DNA of 64,000 nucleotides from Amoebidium appalachense (Eukaryota; Ichthyosporea): NCBI GenBank assembly GCA_963693365.1, contig CAVNZM010000008.1, positions 4,464,001 to 4,528,000 of the forward strand, read 5' to 3'. Shown piece by piece: positions 1 to 25,785 of this stretch (position 1 is its first letter; each line of letters starts with the position of its first letter). The notes under the pieces were generated by a model. It saw only the letters and a program-made list of their open reading frames with translations, ran no database searches and was not told where the DNA came from. The position numbers and the translations under genes were made by a program.

Positions 1-505
1 AAGCAGAATATTATGATAGATGATATGCTTTTCTGTTGTCGCTAACTAAATACTTCTTATCTCTTCCCCCCCCCCCCCCCTCTCCCCCCTCCCCTTCCCC
101 GCCCCCTCCATGCCCTGTTGCTCCCTATCGCTGTTTTTGTTTGATTCTCAAATCTACATTATGTTTTTCGACTCCATCCCCCCCTTTCCCCGCCCAGCGC
201 CCCCTTCCATCACCTCACCTACGCACACGTACATAGACATGAGGCACGTGTACGCCCACACACACACACGCGCGCGCGTGCGCGTGCGCATACAACCAGC
301 TGCCCAACTACATGGATATACATGCGCAAACACACATATACACACACACAAGGACACACACACACACACACGTACGCACAAAATATGCACAACCACATTC
401 AGCAACACCAGAAACAGGCACGCACACACACACACACATACACACACACACACACACACACAAATACAATGTGCACCCACCTACAACCACCTACCCAATC
501 TGCAG
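1..505. repeat. Low-complexity C-rich and (CA)n sequence at left edge
   Basis: Short C runs, GC-rich (CG/CA) alternation near 270-290 and (CA)n tracts around 345-470. No coding segment was recognised. The stretch ends in an acceptor (tgcag) at 501-505 that opens the first LACTB exon on the plus strand, so it is probably intron sequence of a gene that starts left of the window. Confidence 0.6.
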
Positions 506-5208
<4,703 letters not shown>

Positions 5209-5627
5209 GTAGGTTTTATCCCCTAGGAATTCTAGGAATGTATGCTTGCTCCTCTCTCTTGGCTTTATGAGGTCATGATTTGTGTTGCCTGTGGACACAT
5301 TTATTTTCATCCAGAGCAAAGATACCACATACTCCTTTTGCGAAGTTTTTCAATTTGTAAGAAGAGTTTAAAAACAAAACAAAAAACTATAAAAATCAAA
5401 CGAGTTGTAAGGAAGGAAACCTGTAAGTTTGCCTTTCTCGTCATACCTTTGTCATGGGGGACTGAACACATGCAGACATGCAGATAGACACCCTCTCCTT
5501 CCTTAGATCCCGTGTTCCTCCCCCCCCCCCCCCCAAAAAAAAAAAAAAAAAAAGAAAAGAAAAACCTCCCCCCCTCCTCGCCCTCTCCCCCCCACCTCGG
5601 AAGAGAGAATGAGAGAAGTGTGTGTGT

Positions 5628-5658
<31 letters not shown>

Positions 5659-6004
5659 GGGGGGAAGGGAGGGAGAGAAAGATACAGAGAGTGTCTGTGT
5701 GTGTGTGTGTGTGTTGGGGGGGGGGGGGGGGGGGGGGGGTGTGTGTGAGAGAGCGAGAGGGCGGGGGGGGGGGGGGGAGGGGGGGACGGAGGGGAAGGGG
5801 GGGGGGGGGGGGGTCGTCGGGATACAAAGCGTGGGAGAGCCGCCATTAGAATCTGCCTACACGTCCAATTATGTATTCGATTTGCATGGCGTATAAGAGG
5901 TGGGGTGTTGGTGGTGGTGGTGAAGGGGGGAGGAATTCGAAAGATGCGATTATCAGATCAGCATGTGGGGACACACAGGCACGCAGGCACACACGAGCGC
6001 ACGT

Positions 6005-6070
<66 letters not shown>

Positions 6071-6080
6071 CACACACACG

Positions 6081-6115
<35 letters not shown>

Positions 6116-6151
6116 CCCCCCCCCATACACAGACACACATACACACCATAC
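5209..6151. other. Spacer between the two LACTB halves
   Basis: The first 300 bases are ordinary sequence without a recognised exon. Then come a C-run/A-run junction (about 5519-5552), alternating GT and G runs (5618-5815), a short unique piece (5820-5995) and (CA)n (6001-6112). No LACTB exon on either strand was found here. Confidence 0.55.
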
Positions 6152-10373
<4,222 letters not shown>

Positions 10374-10440
10374 TCAAAGCGTTCTTATGGTTGCGTGTTT
10401 ACTAAATATGGAGACAGCATATACCAAATGTAGCCGGTCA

Positions 10441-10448
10441 TGACGTCA
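10441..10448. promoter_or_regulatory. Palindromic TGACGTCA (CRE/ATF-type site)
   Basis: A perfect TGACGTCA lies 68 bp upstream of the LACTB start at 10373. bZIP factors of the CREB/ATF class bind this octamer in many eukaryotes. Function here is inferred from position only. Confidence 0.35.
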
Positions 10449-10486
10449 CAAGATAAATGCAATGCAAAATGCCACGCTCTTTTTTT

Positions 10487-10577
10487 CAGAGGGCCGTGAA
10501 AATGCAATGCATGAGTGCCACGGCCCTCTGAACACAATGTTGTTCAGAGGGCCGTGAATTGTGTTCAGAGGGCCGTG
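10487..10577. repeat. Four copies of a 12-bp motif forming a strong hairpin
   Basis: The 12-mer cagagggccgtg occurs at 10487-10498, 10545-10556 and 10566-10577, and inverted at 10519-10530. The inverted copy and its neighbour form a 16-bp perfect stem (10519-10534 with 10541-10556) and a 6-base loop. It lies between the divergent starts of the LACTB gene and the small secreted protein gene. Confidence 0.8.
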
Positions 10578-11379
10578 ATGAGTGCCAGCCGTGAGGTTTT
10601 TTTTTTGGCCGCCACCGTTTGCGAACTTAGGACTACATACATAAGAAAACCCCCAAAAATATAAACACGTGTATTTACTGACATTCGATTTGATCAAAGA
10701 CTTGCGTTTTTGTGAGGGCACAGTAAGGTTTTTTTTTTTGGCAAAAAGGGGGCGGCCGGCCGTGCCACCGAGGCTCACGCCACGGTGGCAGCATGCCACG
10801 GGCCGCGTGCGGGCTTTGTTTACACCATTCATATAAGGAAACTAACAAACTATATATGGGTTTATTTTCTCAAAAACACTGACCAATCAGTATTTAAGGC
10901 TATTTATTTGGTATGATATTTTAATATCTAATTCTGATTTAAAGCCTTTAAAAAATATTTTACGTTTATGTTGGGGCATTTATAATTTGTTAAACTTTTT
11001 CTTAGCAGTATGCGCAGGAATGCAGTTGCCGCATTCAGCAACCGTTGAGCATACCACGTGTTTCAAGTGCTACAAAGATCCGACGTGTATCCCTTATCAG
11101 CAGTTAGTTTTTCTGGTGTGTAAAGGAACACACCATACGTGAGAACTCTTGTAACTTCTGAATACCACATCAACATAGTCCATAAACTAGCGAGCTGCGC
11201 GGCTCTCTCTCTAGACCTCAGCAAGTGTAGCTACGCGCCAAAAAGTCCAAGGAGGTCAATTTTTTTGAAGCTCGCACTGAGTGCCCAGAACTCAAGTTTC
11301 CTTCAAAAATTGTCCTTTTAGCGACAGGGTATCCCTAATATATGGCGAGGTATTATAACTACCTCATTTTCCTTCCACC
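10578..11379. other. Intergenic spacer upstream of secreted-protein gene
   Basis: Ordinary AT-richer sequence. Two related blocks (T run then ggc) occur at about 10589 and 10730. TATA-like sequences stand at 11337-11346 and 11351-11358, 20-45 bp before the ATG at 11380. No gene was recognised. Confidence 0.5.
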
Positions 11380-11728
11380 ATGCGTTCTTTTACCCTCTCT
11401 GCCCTCCTAGGGCTAGTCCTAGCATCCCAATTGCATGCCGCAACAACCAGGAACATGCACAGGCGGCAGACAGACCAGATTTACTGTTTGCAGGCTGCGA
11501 CGGACGACAACATGTATTCATGCCCGCCGGGGGAGGATGTGAAGGCACTCTTGTGCTCACCAGATCTCACAGCGGCCAACCCGTGCAATGCGGCAACCTG
11601 TTGCAGAAAGAGTAAACACGTGCAGGAGGTGGGTGTTGGGCATGTGAGGATGTGAAGGCTAACTAAGCAGGGTTTGTATTGTACATGCACATTGTGGGTA
11701 ATGTATGCATGTTATCATGTCATGTGGA

Positions 11729-11785
<57 letters not shown>

Positions 11786-11812
11786 CACACACGGACACAG
11801 ACACACACACTG

Positions 11813-11849
<37 letters not shown>

Positions 11850-12213
11850 CAGAGTAACACATGTGTACACATGTACTGTCACACATGCACACCGTGTAGC
11901 AGACAGTCGCACACAACAGTGCACACACTTCTTTTGAAGGCCACGAACACACAACGAGACACACAGAGTTTTGACAAACACGTCCACTTCATCGTAGGAG
12001 ACCCTCACCTGTGATAAAAGCACATGCAGCGTAGCGATAATGCTGTGTGCAATGGTTTTACTACGCAAAAACCTTGACCCCTGACAGCATGCCGCCCTTT
12101 CATACCCTATCTATTCTGTTTCCGTGCAGCTTGAGCCCCTTTTATGTGCTTGAACCTTTGCAATTTGTTCGGGGGGGCAGGGGGAGGGAGGGGGGGGGGG
12201 GGGGAGGCTTTGG

Positions 12214-12246
<33 letters not shown>

Positions 12247-12827
12247 TTAGGCAACATCTTAGACTAGTACCCCTGTTTCGAATTCTCTTTCTTGTGGTTT
12301 GCTGTTCGTTTTTTCCCCCTAATTTCTCTTGCTTAGCAAGTTGTCCCTATATGAGAAAACTTGAAGTGCCATACATCGTTTGCAGTTGGACGTTCTTCTT
12401 CAACACATGAGCTGAGAACAAAATTCTTCGCCTACAGGAGGCCTCCCCAGACCCTGAGAGCGACGGGGAACTCCAGTCACGTGATTTTCCCGTTGACGGG
12501 GCTGCCCCTACCCCTGTCACATCATCCTCGGACGAGGCAACACAAACCTCCATCGAATCAATCACAAGTGACAGCCAGTCACTTTTGCCCACAATCAGCG
12601 AAGGCCCATCACAGACAGAGAGCGTTTCAGCTGATATGTCCTCTGCAGCGGCCGAGCCTGCGGATTCAGAAACTACAGAGGGTGAAAATATCGAGGGAGA
12701 TGGAACCGAGGAAACAGGTGACGGTGGGAGTGAAAATGAGGAGGATTCTGAGAACACGGACGGAAAGGGAGAAGGGGAGGATGAAATTGCGGAGGGGGGA
12801 TGGGGAGGATGGGGGGGAGCAGGATGA
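11380..12827 (+). CDS. Small secreted Cys-rich protein with acidic Ser/Glu-rich tail
   Basis: Two exons, 11380-11628 and 12438-12827, join in phase (GAG|GTGGGT to CAG|GAG). The first starts with a clear signal peptide ([20 protein letters not shown]), then a dibasic HRR site, then six cysteines within about 40 residues ending in a Cys-Cys pair. The second exon is about 130 residues rich in Ser, Thr, Glu and Asp with no membrane segment. Overall about 210 residues. I do not recognise a family; short cysteine-patterned secreted proteins of this kind can be toxins, matrix proteins or enzyme inhibitors and the sequence does not decide. The last residues are Gly/Trp repeats read through G runs. 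One base fewer or more there would instead give an acidic end running to the stop at 12841-12843, which fits the preceding composition better. The intron holds (CA)n at 11730-11845 and G runs near 12190-12244. Confidence 0.65.
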
Positions 12828-13405
12828 AGAGGAGAGCGAATAGAAGTTCATGAACATCTTCCTTCGTTTCCTTGCAAACATGGGGTGTATGTACATGGTT
12901 ACAGCAAGTTGTTTGATTTTTTTCGTGACTAGAGCCGAAGCAATCTGTTATTGGGAGCTAGGTTTGATCGAATCCTGTTCATGACCGTGCACCTCCTTAT
13001 GTACATAATGTTTGGTTCTGTGTGCTCTACTGCTCGAACCTATCATGAATGGGGGAGGTGTGGCGGTGATGTCGGTGATGTGTGCGTGTAAGTGGGGAGT
13101 TGAGGAGAAGGATGAGGGGGACTGAAATAATGCCACCGCACGTATAGACGTATCATACTACATTTTACGTTTGCATGTGATGTTTTCGTATTCCAATTGG
13201 GGTACCGCATCTGTTTTTCAAGATTCAATAGTATCGAGTTTAAAATGGCATGCCACGCAAGGTGGCAACGGTCTTATAGCTTGATAGACGTCGTATGTAT
13301 GCACATCATATTCAAGGGCTCATGTGAATAAGACATCGTAGAAATATTTTATACAATACATCAATGGCATCACATGTTAAAAGGTCCACCGCTGGTAGGA
13401 GCCCT
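12828..13405. other. Intergenic sequence, no gene seen
   Basis: Unique sequence of mixed composition without simple repeats or a convincing open frame. Confidence 0.5.
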
Positions 13406-13413
13406 TAGACAAA
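13406..13413. repeat. Left target-site duplication of MITE
   Basis: TAGACAAA immediately left of the left terminal inverted repeat, repeated exactly at 13872-13879. Confidence 0.75.
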
Positions 13414-13871
13414 GGGGTCAACCACACGAGCTGAATTATTCTGCTGGTAGCAGCGTAATTCTGCTAATAGCAACGTAATTCTGCTTTGGCTGCATAATTC
13501 TGCTTCGAGGGCACTAAATTCAACTTGATGGTCGGTTTTGTCGCCATCTCATCAAAAATGCTCACGTGCCTAGAAATTTGAAAAGCCACTTCCGCATTCC
13601 ATTTGTTATGATTGGCAGTAAGCGCATCAGCATTAGATCACAAAAAACTTACTGATTGGCTTAGAACGCTTCACGTGATGCCAAAACGTAGCGCACGGTG
13701 CGCTACATTCATATGCATGGGAACGGAATTCCATCGAACGCGTGGCTCTTGCGTCTAAAATTCTGCCCCAAGCACCAGCTGAGTAATTCTGCTGGTAGTA
13801 CGTAGCGTAATTCTGCTACCAGCGGAATAATTTCGCTACAGCAGAATAATTCAGCTCGTGTGGTTGACCCC
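13414..13871. mobile_element. MITE, 458 bp, with perfect terminal inverted repeats
   Basis: The ends begin GGGGTCAACCACACGAGC on one strand and the same on the other. The first 33 bases of each end are identical as inverted repeats. The 8-bp direct repeat TAGACAAA flanks both sides. Inside each end the motif taattctgct recurs several times as a subterminal repeat (13431-13505 and 13740-13850). The centre has no open frame of note and a small palindrome (gtagcgc...gcgctac) at about 13688-13706. An 8-bp target duplication is typical of hAT and P superfamilies; with no transposase present, the superfamily is inferred. Confidence 0.85.
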
Positions 13872-13879
13872 TAGACAAA
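13872..13879. repeat. Right target-site duplication of MITE
   Basis: TAGACAAA immediately right of the right terminal inverted repeat, matching 13406-13413. Confidence 0.75.
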
Positions 13880-14158
13880 AAGGGGGAAAGAAAAGCAATC
13901 AAAACACGGGAAGTCTCGTGAAGCAATAAATGTCCATTACATATACGGTGCCTTACTACGCTGTTCTTGCTCACATATTCCCATGGCCATGCCAGCCTTT
14001 TAATCAGTGCCTCATGCTATTAGCATTTTATAATAGTCCTAATGACTGTGCCAGAAGCAGTGAAAACTGATCTATATATTATGTTAATTTATGGGCCTGC
14101 ACATGCCCTCCTCATGCATGTGTTGCGGATCTGAATCTCAATCTCAATCTCTCAATCT

Positions 14159-14387
<229 letters not shown>

Positions 14388-15124
14388 GCCCAACCCTCTC
14401 GCTTTTCCTCCCCCACCACCCTCCACAGGCTACATATCTCTCGTGGGCCCGCTGGCCATATGGGGGGGAAGGGGGGGCCGGGGGGGGGATACTGCAACGT
14501 TACTCAATTGCGATTGGACCAAGGCGCATCAGGTCTGGTGCGATCCTCACATAAGATTATATAAGAAACCAAAACAAAACGGCCGACTTTCTTCAGTGAT
14601 GCACATAATGCACAAACCGTCACGCAGATAAACATACACATGCACCTACCGTAAGTGACAACACGTTGAGTGACAACAGAGATATGATATAGAAGTGGAA
14701 GAGAAATAACCAGATATAAAAGTTACAGTACCTCTGCTGTGTGCAGAGCCTGGCATTGTTCGTTCAATGCAGGATTTCTAAACTGCTTTGTTCTTTTTAG
14801 CGAGTTTTCTTTTGATCGTCGATTGGTTTCTGGTGACACAAGCGGACGCGCACAGTCTTTTGCGCACAAATATGCACACAGGTACACACGCACACACGCA
14901 CATACGCACACAGCGTGGACCTATATAGACACATGAGCACACATACACATGCACACAAACACGCACACATACACACCCACAATCCCACACATACCCACAC
15001 CCATCCACACTCAAACACATACACGCACGCTTCGAGGGTAAGTGTAGGGACGTAGAGCGAGAGGAATAAAGGGGCTACAACGAACACACCAACACACAAG
15101 TTTACGTGTAGTGAACCGCTCAGC

Positions 15125-20862
<5,738 letters not shown>

Positions 20863-20929
20863 GAAGTAAGGGTGATGGAGATGTGAGGGAGGGTGAGGGA
20901 AACAAGTATGAGCATTCAAAAGAGCGGAG

Positions 20930-20969
<40 letters not shown>

Positions 20970-21887
20970 ACACACACACACATATACCTTTTTTCCCCCT
21001 CTGCAAAGTAGTTGGATGGCTAGCTGAGTGCCTTGCAGTGGCTGATCTGGTTATTTTGAGCTCAGTGGTAATAATCAGCAGGCGGCATGTAGGAAATAGC
21101 GAGAAACGAAAGGTGCTACCAGTAGGATAGTAGTAGGGATAACTGTGAGTCAGCTGGAGTGATGTGTGTGTGTGTGTGTGTGTGTCCGTGTGTGTTTGCG
21201 CCCGCATGTCATGTTGTTGGAACGAAGTTGGAACAGTGGGATCCACCCACGGATTTGATCCAATGTGGTTTTTGCTTGCATGTTTTTGTTTTCCTTGTGG
21301 GACGCCGAGAGGCTTATGAAACAAAAGTAAATCTTGGTCGCCTTTAGGAACTTAGGTTCTTTGGAGGTCCCGGCCTTCCCCTCTCCTTTTTTTATTTTTA
21401 ATTTCTTACTTCTGTCTTTTTTTTTGTGCCCGTCATTTTTATTCTGGTTTTTGTCGCATCTATTATTTTGTGCTTTTGTCAGAATTGCTTCAGGTATTGT
21501 TAAGATCTTTTTTATTCGCATTATGTTCTTAAGTCGATTTTAACTCCTTAGTGTATGTCGGCCATGAACGGCTAGCCCGTGCACGTCAACCCTATGATAC
21601 TGCTGTTTTTTGATGTGGAAAACGAGGCTTTCTGCATAAATTTGTTATTCTAACTCCCAGGGAGAGTAAAGTTATGGAACAGAAATATCGAGCAGCTCCA
21701 GATCTAGGTTGCGCTTCTAGAGGAGAGGGCAGGTGCCCTATTATTTATATTAATATTATTTGCAATTGGATGACAAATAAAGAAAATTGGATGACAATCA
21801 AAGGGGATTGGATGACATGATTTTACTGTATGCTATGCACTGAAACACTGTGTGTGATTGGAGGAATGTCATGTCAATGTTTGACAG
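20863..21887. other. Intergenic sequence downstream of the Abi-like gene
   Basis: C run at about 20931-20967, short (GT)n at 21160-21185, a T-rich stretch at 21380-21480, and three copies of attggatgac at 21765, 21786 and 21807 (21-bp period). No gene was recognised. Confidence 0.5.
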
Positions 21888-21985
21888 GTTGCACCTGGGT
21901 CACCTACATAGCCAGGTGCACAAAACAAACGTCGTCCAGGTGGCATGGGTACCCATTCGACATGCTTCACCGCACCTCCTTCTTA
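21888..21985 (+). CDS. Candidate orphan exon (unrecognised)
   Basis: A short open segment between a fair acceptor (ttgacag) and a GTGTGT donor reads as amphipathic protein (LHLGHLHSQVHKTNVVQVAW, then WVPIRHASPHLLL). It enters in phase 2 and leaves in phase 1. I found no neighbouring exon whose phase fits, so the call rests on composition and splice sites only. Confidence 0.25.
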
Positions 21986-22002
21986 GTGTGTGTGTGTGCA
22001 CG

Positions 22003-22017
<15 letters not shown>

Positions 22018-22047
<30 letters not shown>

Positions 22048-22148
22048 ACGTGTGCACGTGTGCGTGTGCGTGTATATACACCTATGCGTGGTTGCGTGCG
22101 ACAGCATGTGTGTGTGTGTGTGCACGTGTGTGTGTGTGTCTGTCTCTC

Positions 22149-22215
<67 letters not shown>
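22018..22215. repeat. (GT)n-rich tract
   Basis: (GT)n blocks broken by gcacgtg-type insertions. From here to 24131 the sequence holds further G runs (22519-22550, 22800-22813, 23090-23121), GT tracts (22930-23000) and unique pieces without a recognised gene other than the candidate terminal exon at 23633-23712. Confidence 0.8.
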
Positions 22216-22504
22216 ATGTGCATGATGTGAGTGTGTGTGTCTGGCAAAGCTGAGGGGTTGGGGGATCGATGCACATTCAACAAATGGCCGCTTCCTGCGG
22301 CCAATAGCTGTATAGGCCAACACCTCAGACATCATGACAGTAAATCGACGACGTTACAAGCTTTTTAATTTACACACCACATCACACATCACTGTATGGC
22401 TGCAGATTGGGTGGGACATGTGGTGTATGGGGCAGGTTTTCGCTGTAACACACACACACACACACAAAGGGATGGGGTGGGGGTGGGGTGTGGTGCACGT
22501 GTGT

Positions 22505-22550
<46 letters not shown>

Positions 22551-22926
22551 GGGGGGGGGAGGCGGAGTGTAATATTGTGATTCTTGTGCCCTTAGTAGCC
22601 CCTCTCACTGAGTGACTAAACTAAACAACGCCTGTTCAAATTGTGTACTTGTTTTCTGCGCAGTGATTGTGCGTATACGCGCATCCTAAATACGTGACCC
22701 ACTTACACCCACCCCCCTATCAAATTAGTGTGATGGCCTTTATAAGGCCAAGTGCAGGGTGGGCAAGGGAGAGGAGGGGTGTGGGGGGGTGGGGTGGGGT
22801 GGGGGGGGGGGGGCCAAAGTAAATTTTCAATGACATCTGCCCGATTCGATCTTGCGCACGAAACTTGGTGAAAAATAAAATCCCCGGGCCAGATGTGTGA
22901 ACGTCGTAGACTGAGTGAGTGCGCGC

Positions 22927-22971
<45 letters not shown>

Positions 22972-23090
22972 CGCGTGTGTGTGTGCGTGTGTGTGCGCGT
23001 GCGCTCAAGTATGTGTGTTCGTTCATGTGCATGCGTTTATTCATGTGATGGTGGTGTGATGATGGCTTTTTTTTATTTTTTTTTTTTTGT

Positions 23091-23124
<34 letters not shown>

Positions 23125-23632
23125 GTTGGTCGATTGGGTGTGTGTGTGTGTGTGTTCCTTGGGGGGTGAAAGGGGGGGGGGAGGGGGGACGGTGGAGAGT
23201 GGAGGGGGGAGAGGGGGGCAGGGCGGGGGATAGAGCTGAAGTGAACAACCGTATTTATATTTATTACATTTTAGCCCACCATACACATCAACCCTTCGTC
23301 AGTCGATGATAATACCACGCCACATCCAAACCAGTGGGGGTGGCTCATATGTTCAAAACAATCATCAATGAAAATTACATGCAAAAAAAGCTGCAAAACT
23401 TGAAACCTAAAGTTGAAAGGGGGTTTTGAGCCATTAGAGTACTGATATACATCAAGGGCTATAAATGCGATCAAACAAAAGCGAACATGAAAACGTGCAG
23501 GTTTACGGGTAAATGTGCGTGTGTGCGTGTGTGTGCTGGGTTGTAGTTGGAAGGCGGAGAGGGGGGTTGTATGTACACACAAAAAAACGAGAGCATTTGA
23601 TGATGTGACATGTCATTCGTGGTTTGTTTTAG

Positions 23633-23712
23633 CAATCTTCAAATACAATCAACGAGTTAGTCAGATAACCAGCAACATGTATTTCGCACTACTCATCAAC
23701 ACAACGAGATAA
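23633..23712 (+). CDS. Candidate terminal exon (unrecognised)
   Basis: A strong acceptor (ttcgtggtttgttttag) is followed by an open frame reading IFKYNQRVSQITSNMYFALL and ending at TAA. A run of about 26 A begins 36 bp later. No upstream exon was assigned. Confidence 0.3.
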
Positions 23713-24131
23713 ACGGCCACACAAATTCGGCAAACATATAAGCTCCAAAAAAAAAAAAAAAAAAAAAAAAATCCTGTACAATCCAAACTCTATTAATATT
23801 AGGGTCTCAAACTCAACAACCGAACGACTGCGCATACCTATACAGCAAATTTGGGATATGCAATATATTATCTACCTTGGGAACGCACCTACCAGGCCCA
23901 GTGCAACCTCATATTTTCTACATCGCTATACAGCCAATCCGAGATAACATTACAAACCTATCCATGGGAGTAATAATTCAAAAATGCCTTTGTAAACAAA
24001 CACAACGTCAAAACACTGGCATTGCTATTAACATGCAACACGAGATATTCAACTCCAATCATTGGGAGTTTGGACAAAAATAAGCTGTAGCATATTTCGG
24101 GTTTCTATATACGAAACAACAAACCACACAG

Positions 24132-24938
24132 CCAATCCCCGTGTTTCCGAGCATATACAAAGGCGTGCGAGTATCTTTCTTCACGTCACGAAGGCGCGGT
24201 ACTGCTGCTCCGATAAACCTGCAAGCAAACGAAACACGGGTGTTGGTAAGAGGCGGACAATGCAGACAGGGGGGTTCATATAGAACAAAACGGTGGAAGA
24301 GAAAACCGAGGCAGGGTAGTGGTGGTAATGGTGATTTGTGGCTGTGTGTGTTTTTTTTGGGGGGGGGGGGGGGGGGGGAGGGGGGGGGGGGGGGGGGGGG
24401 GGGGGGAGGGGGGGGGGGGGGGGGGGGGGGCAAGGCATGGGGAAATGGTGAGAGGGAAACACAAACACTTGTACTAACATGCACATGGGCACACACATCC
24501 TCGTACAAGCAAACACACATCCCCATGCACAGGCACACACACGCACAGACCGCGACTCACAGGCATAGACACACAACACACACATAACCACACAAATACA
24601 AGCCATATAATTTGGTACCACACACATCACCCACGCATTCCCACAAAATCCACGCTTCAGATCTCTATCACTTTGCAACAAAAAACAGTAGCACACGCTT
24701 CTTACTTCTTCCACATGCAACACTCCACACATGGGAAAACAGGTACTACCTACCAGTTTGTGCATCATTTTGCAGAGATACCAGGTGAACTGGTGATGGG
24801 CACAGACGTTGTGTACGGAGGTGTTAGGGTGTGGGGAGCAGATAAAGCATCTTCACCCGTGTGGCTGTGGGGGAGGAGTGGATAGTGTTAGATTCTACAC
24901 GACAAATGAACGCGCGGCCGCGAGCATGTGTGTTGAAC

Positions 24939-24977
<39 letters not shown>

Positions 24978-25202
24978 TGTGTGTGTGTCTGTGTGTATGT
25001 GTGTCCGTGTGTGTGTCCGTGTGTTAATGTGCTAGCACACGTGGGTAGGGACATGTGTGGAGGTGGTGATGGTGTGTGCATGCGTGTGTTTGTGTGTGCG
25101 TGTACTTGCGCCTTGGCACCAGTGTCTTTCTCTATTCACTTCCTAGATCATGTGATTTCATGTCTGCTTCTGTGCGCCTTGCACGCGTCTTTATATTTAC
25201 AT

Positions 25203-25274
<72 letters not shown>

Positions 25275-25505
25275 TGTGTGTCTGTGTGTCTGTGTTTGTG
25301 GATGTGTGTGTGTGCATGCATGTCATCCTGCAAGGTGGTGTCTTGGTACAACCAGATGTTAGTAACCGAGGCACACTGACTAAGGAGACCGCATTCATGT
25401 GCACAAAATCAGAAAGATACAATGAATGGGGCCATGCACAACAAGAGAAGTGGAGAAAAAGGAGGGATAACGAAGAGGCCCCAAAAAAAGCAGATGGGAA
25501 AGAGG
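24132..25505 (+). CDS. Unrecognised protein, three consecutive internal exons
   Basis: Three exons join in phase: 24132-24245 (acceptor cacacag, donor TTG|GTAAGA; YKGVRVSFFTSRRRGTAAPI), 24661-24820 (acceptor cttcag, donor GGAG|GTGTTA; HSTHGKTGTTYQFVHHFAEI, then PGELVMGTDVVYG) and 25335 to about 25505 (VLVQPDVSNRGTLTKETAFM, then a charged EKWRKRRD segment running into a G run). The reading looks like a folded globular protein followed by a basic tail. I do not recognise a family. The first exon is probably not the start: its frame begins after an acceptor and I see no ATG. It runs toward the large minus-strand gene, which ends close to it. Confidence 0.5.
25202..25270. repeat. (GT)n microsatellite
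   Basis: About 68 bp of (GT)n between two exons of the unrecognised plus-strand gene. Confidence 0.9.
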
Positions 25506-25619
25506 GGGAGGGGGGGGGGGGGGGGGGGGGGGCGGTTGGGTTGGTTGGAGGGGGGGATGCATGTGTATGTTTGTCTCTGCCTCTGGTCTCCCTCCCTTCT
25601 TGTCTCTGCCCCTCCCTTC

Positions 25620-25726
25620 TTAGTACCTGCCCCCACGGCGTGTGTGTATAGGTGACTGCGTGCTTGAGTGCGGTGGTAGTGGTGAGGGTGGTGGTCGACA
25701 CATCGGAGAAAGAGGAAAAGGGGCCG

Positions 25727-25785
<59 letters not shown>

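Noticed and set aside
10446-10832. 128-codon minus-strand open frame
   Set aside because: It crosses the inverted-repeat hairpin and two T/A runs, and its composition shows no domain or signal; more likely chance.
24059-24245. Minus-strand terminal exon reading LSEQQYRAFVT before a stop
   Set aside because: The plus strand has a better donor (TTG|GTAAGA) and joins the next exon in phase; the minus reading has no partner of known phase.
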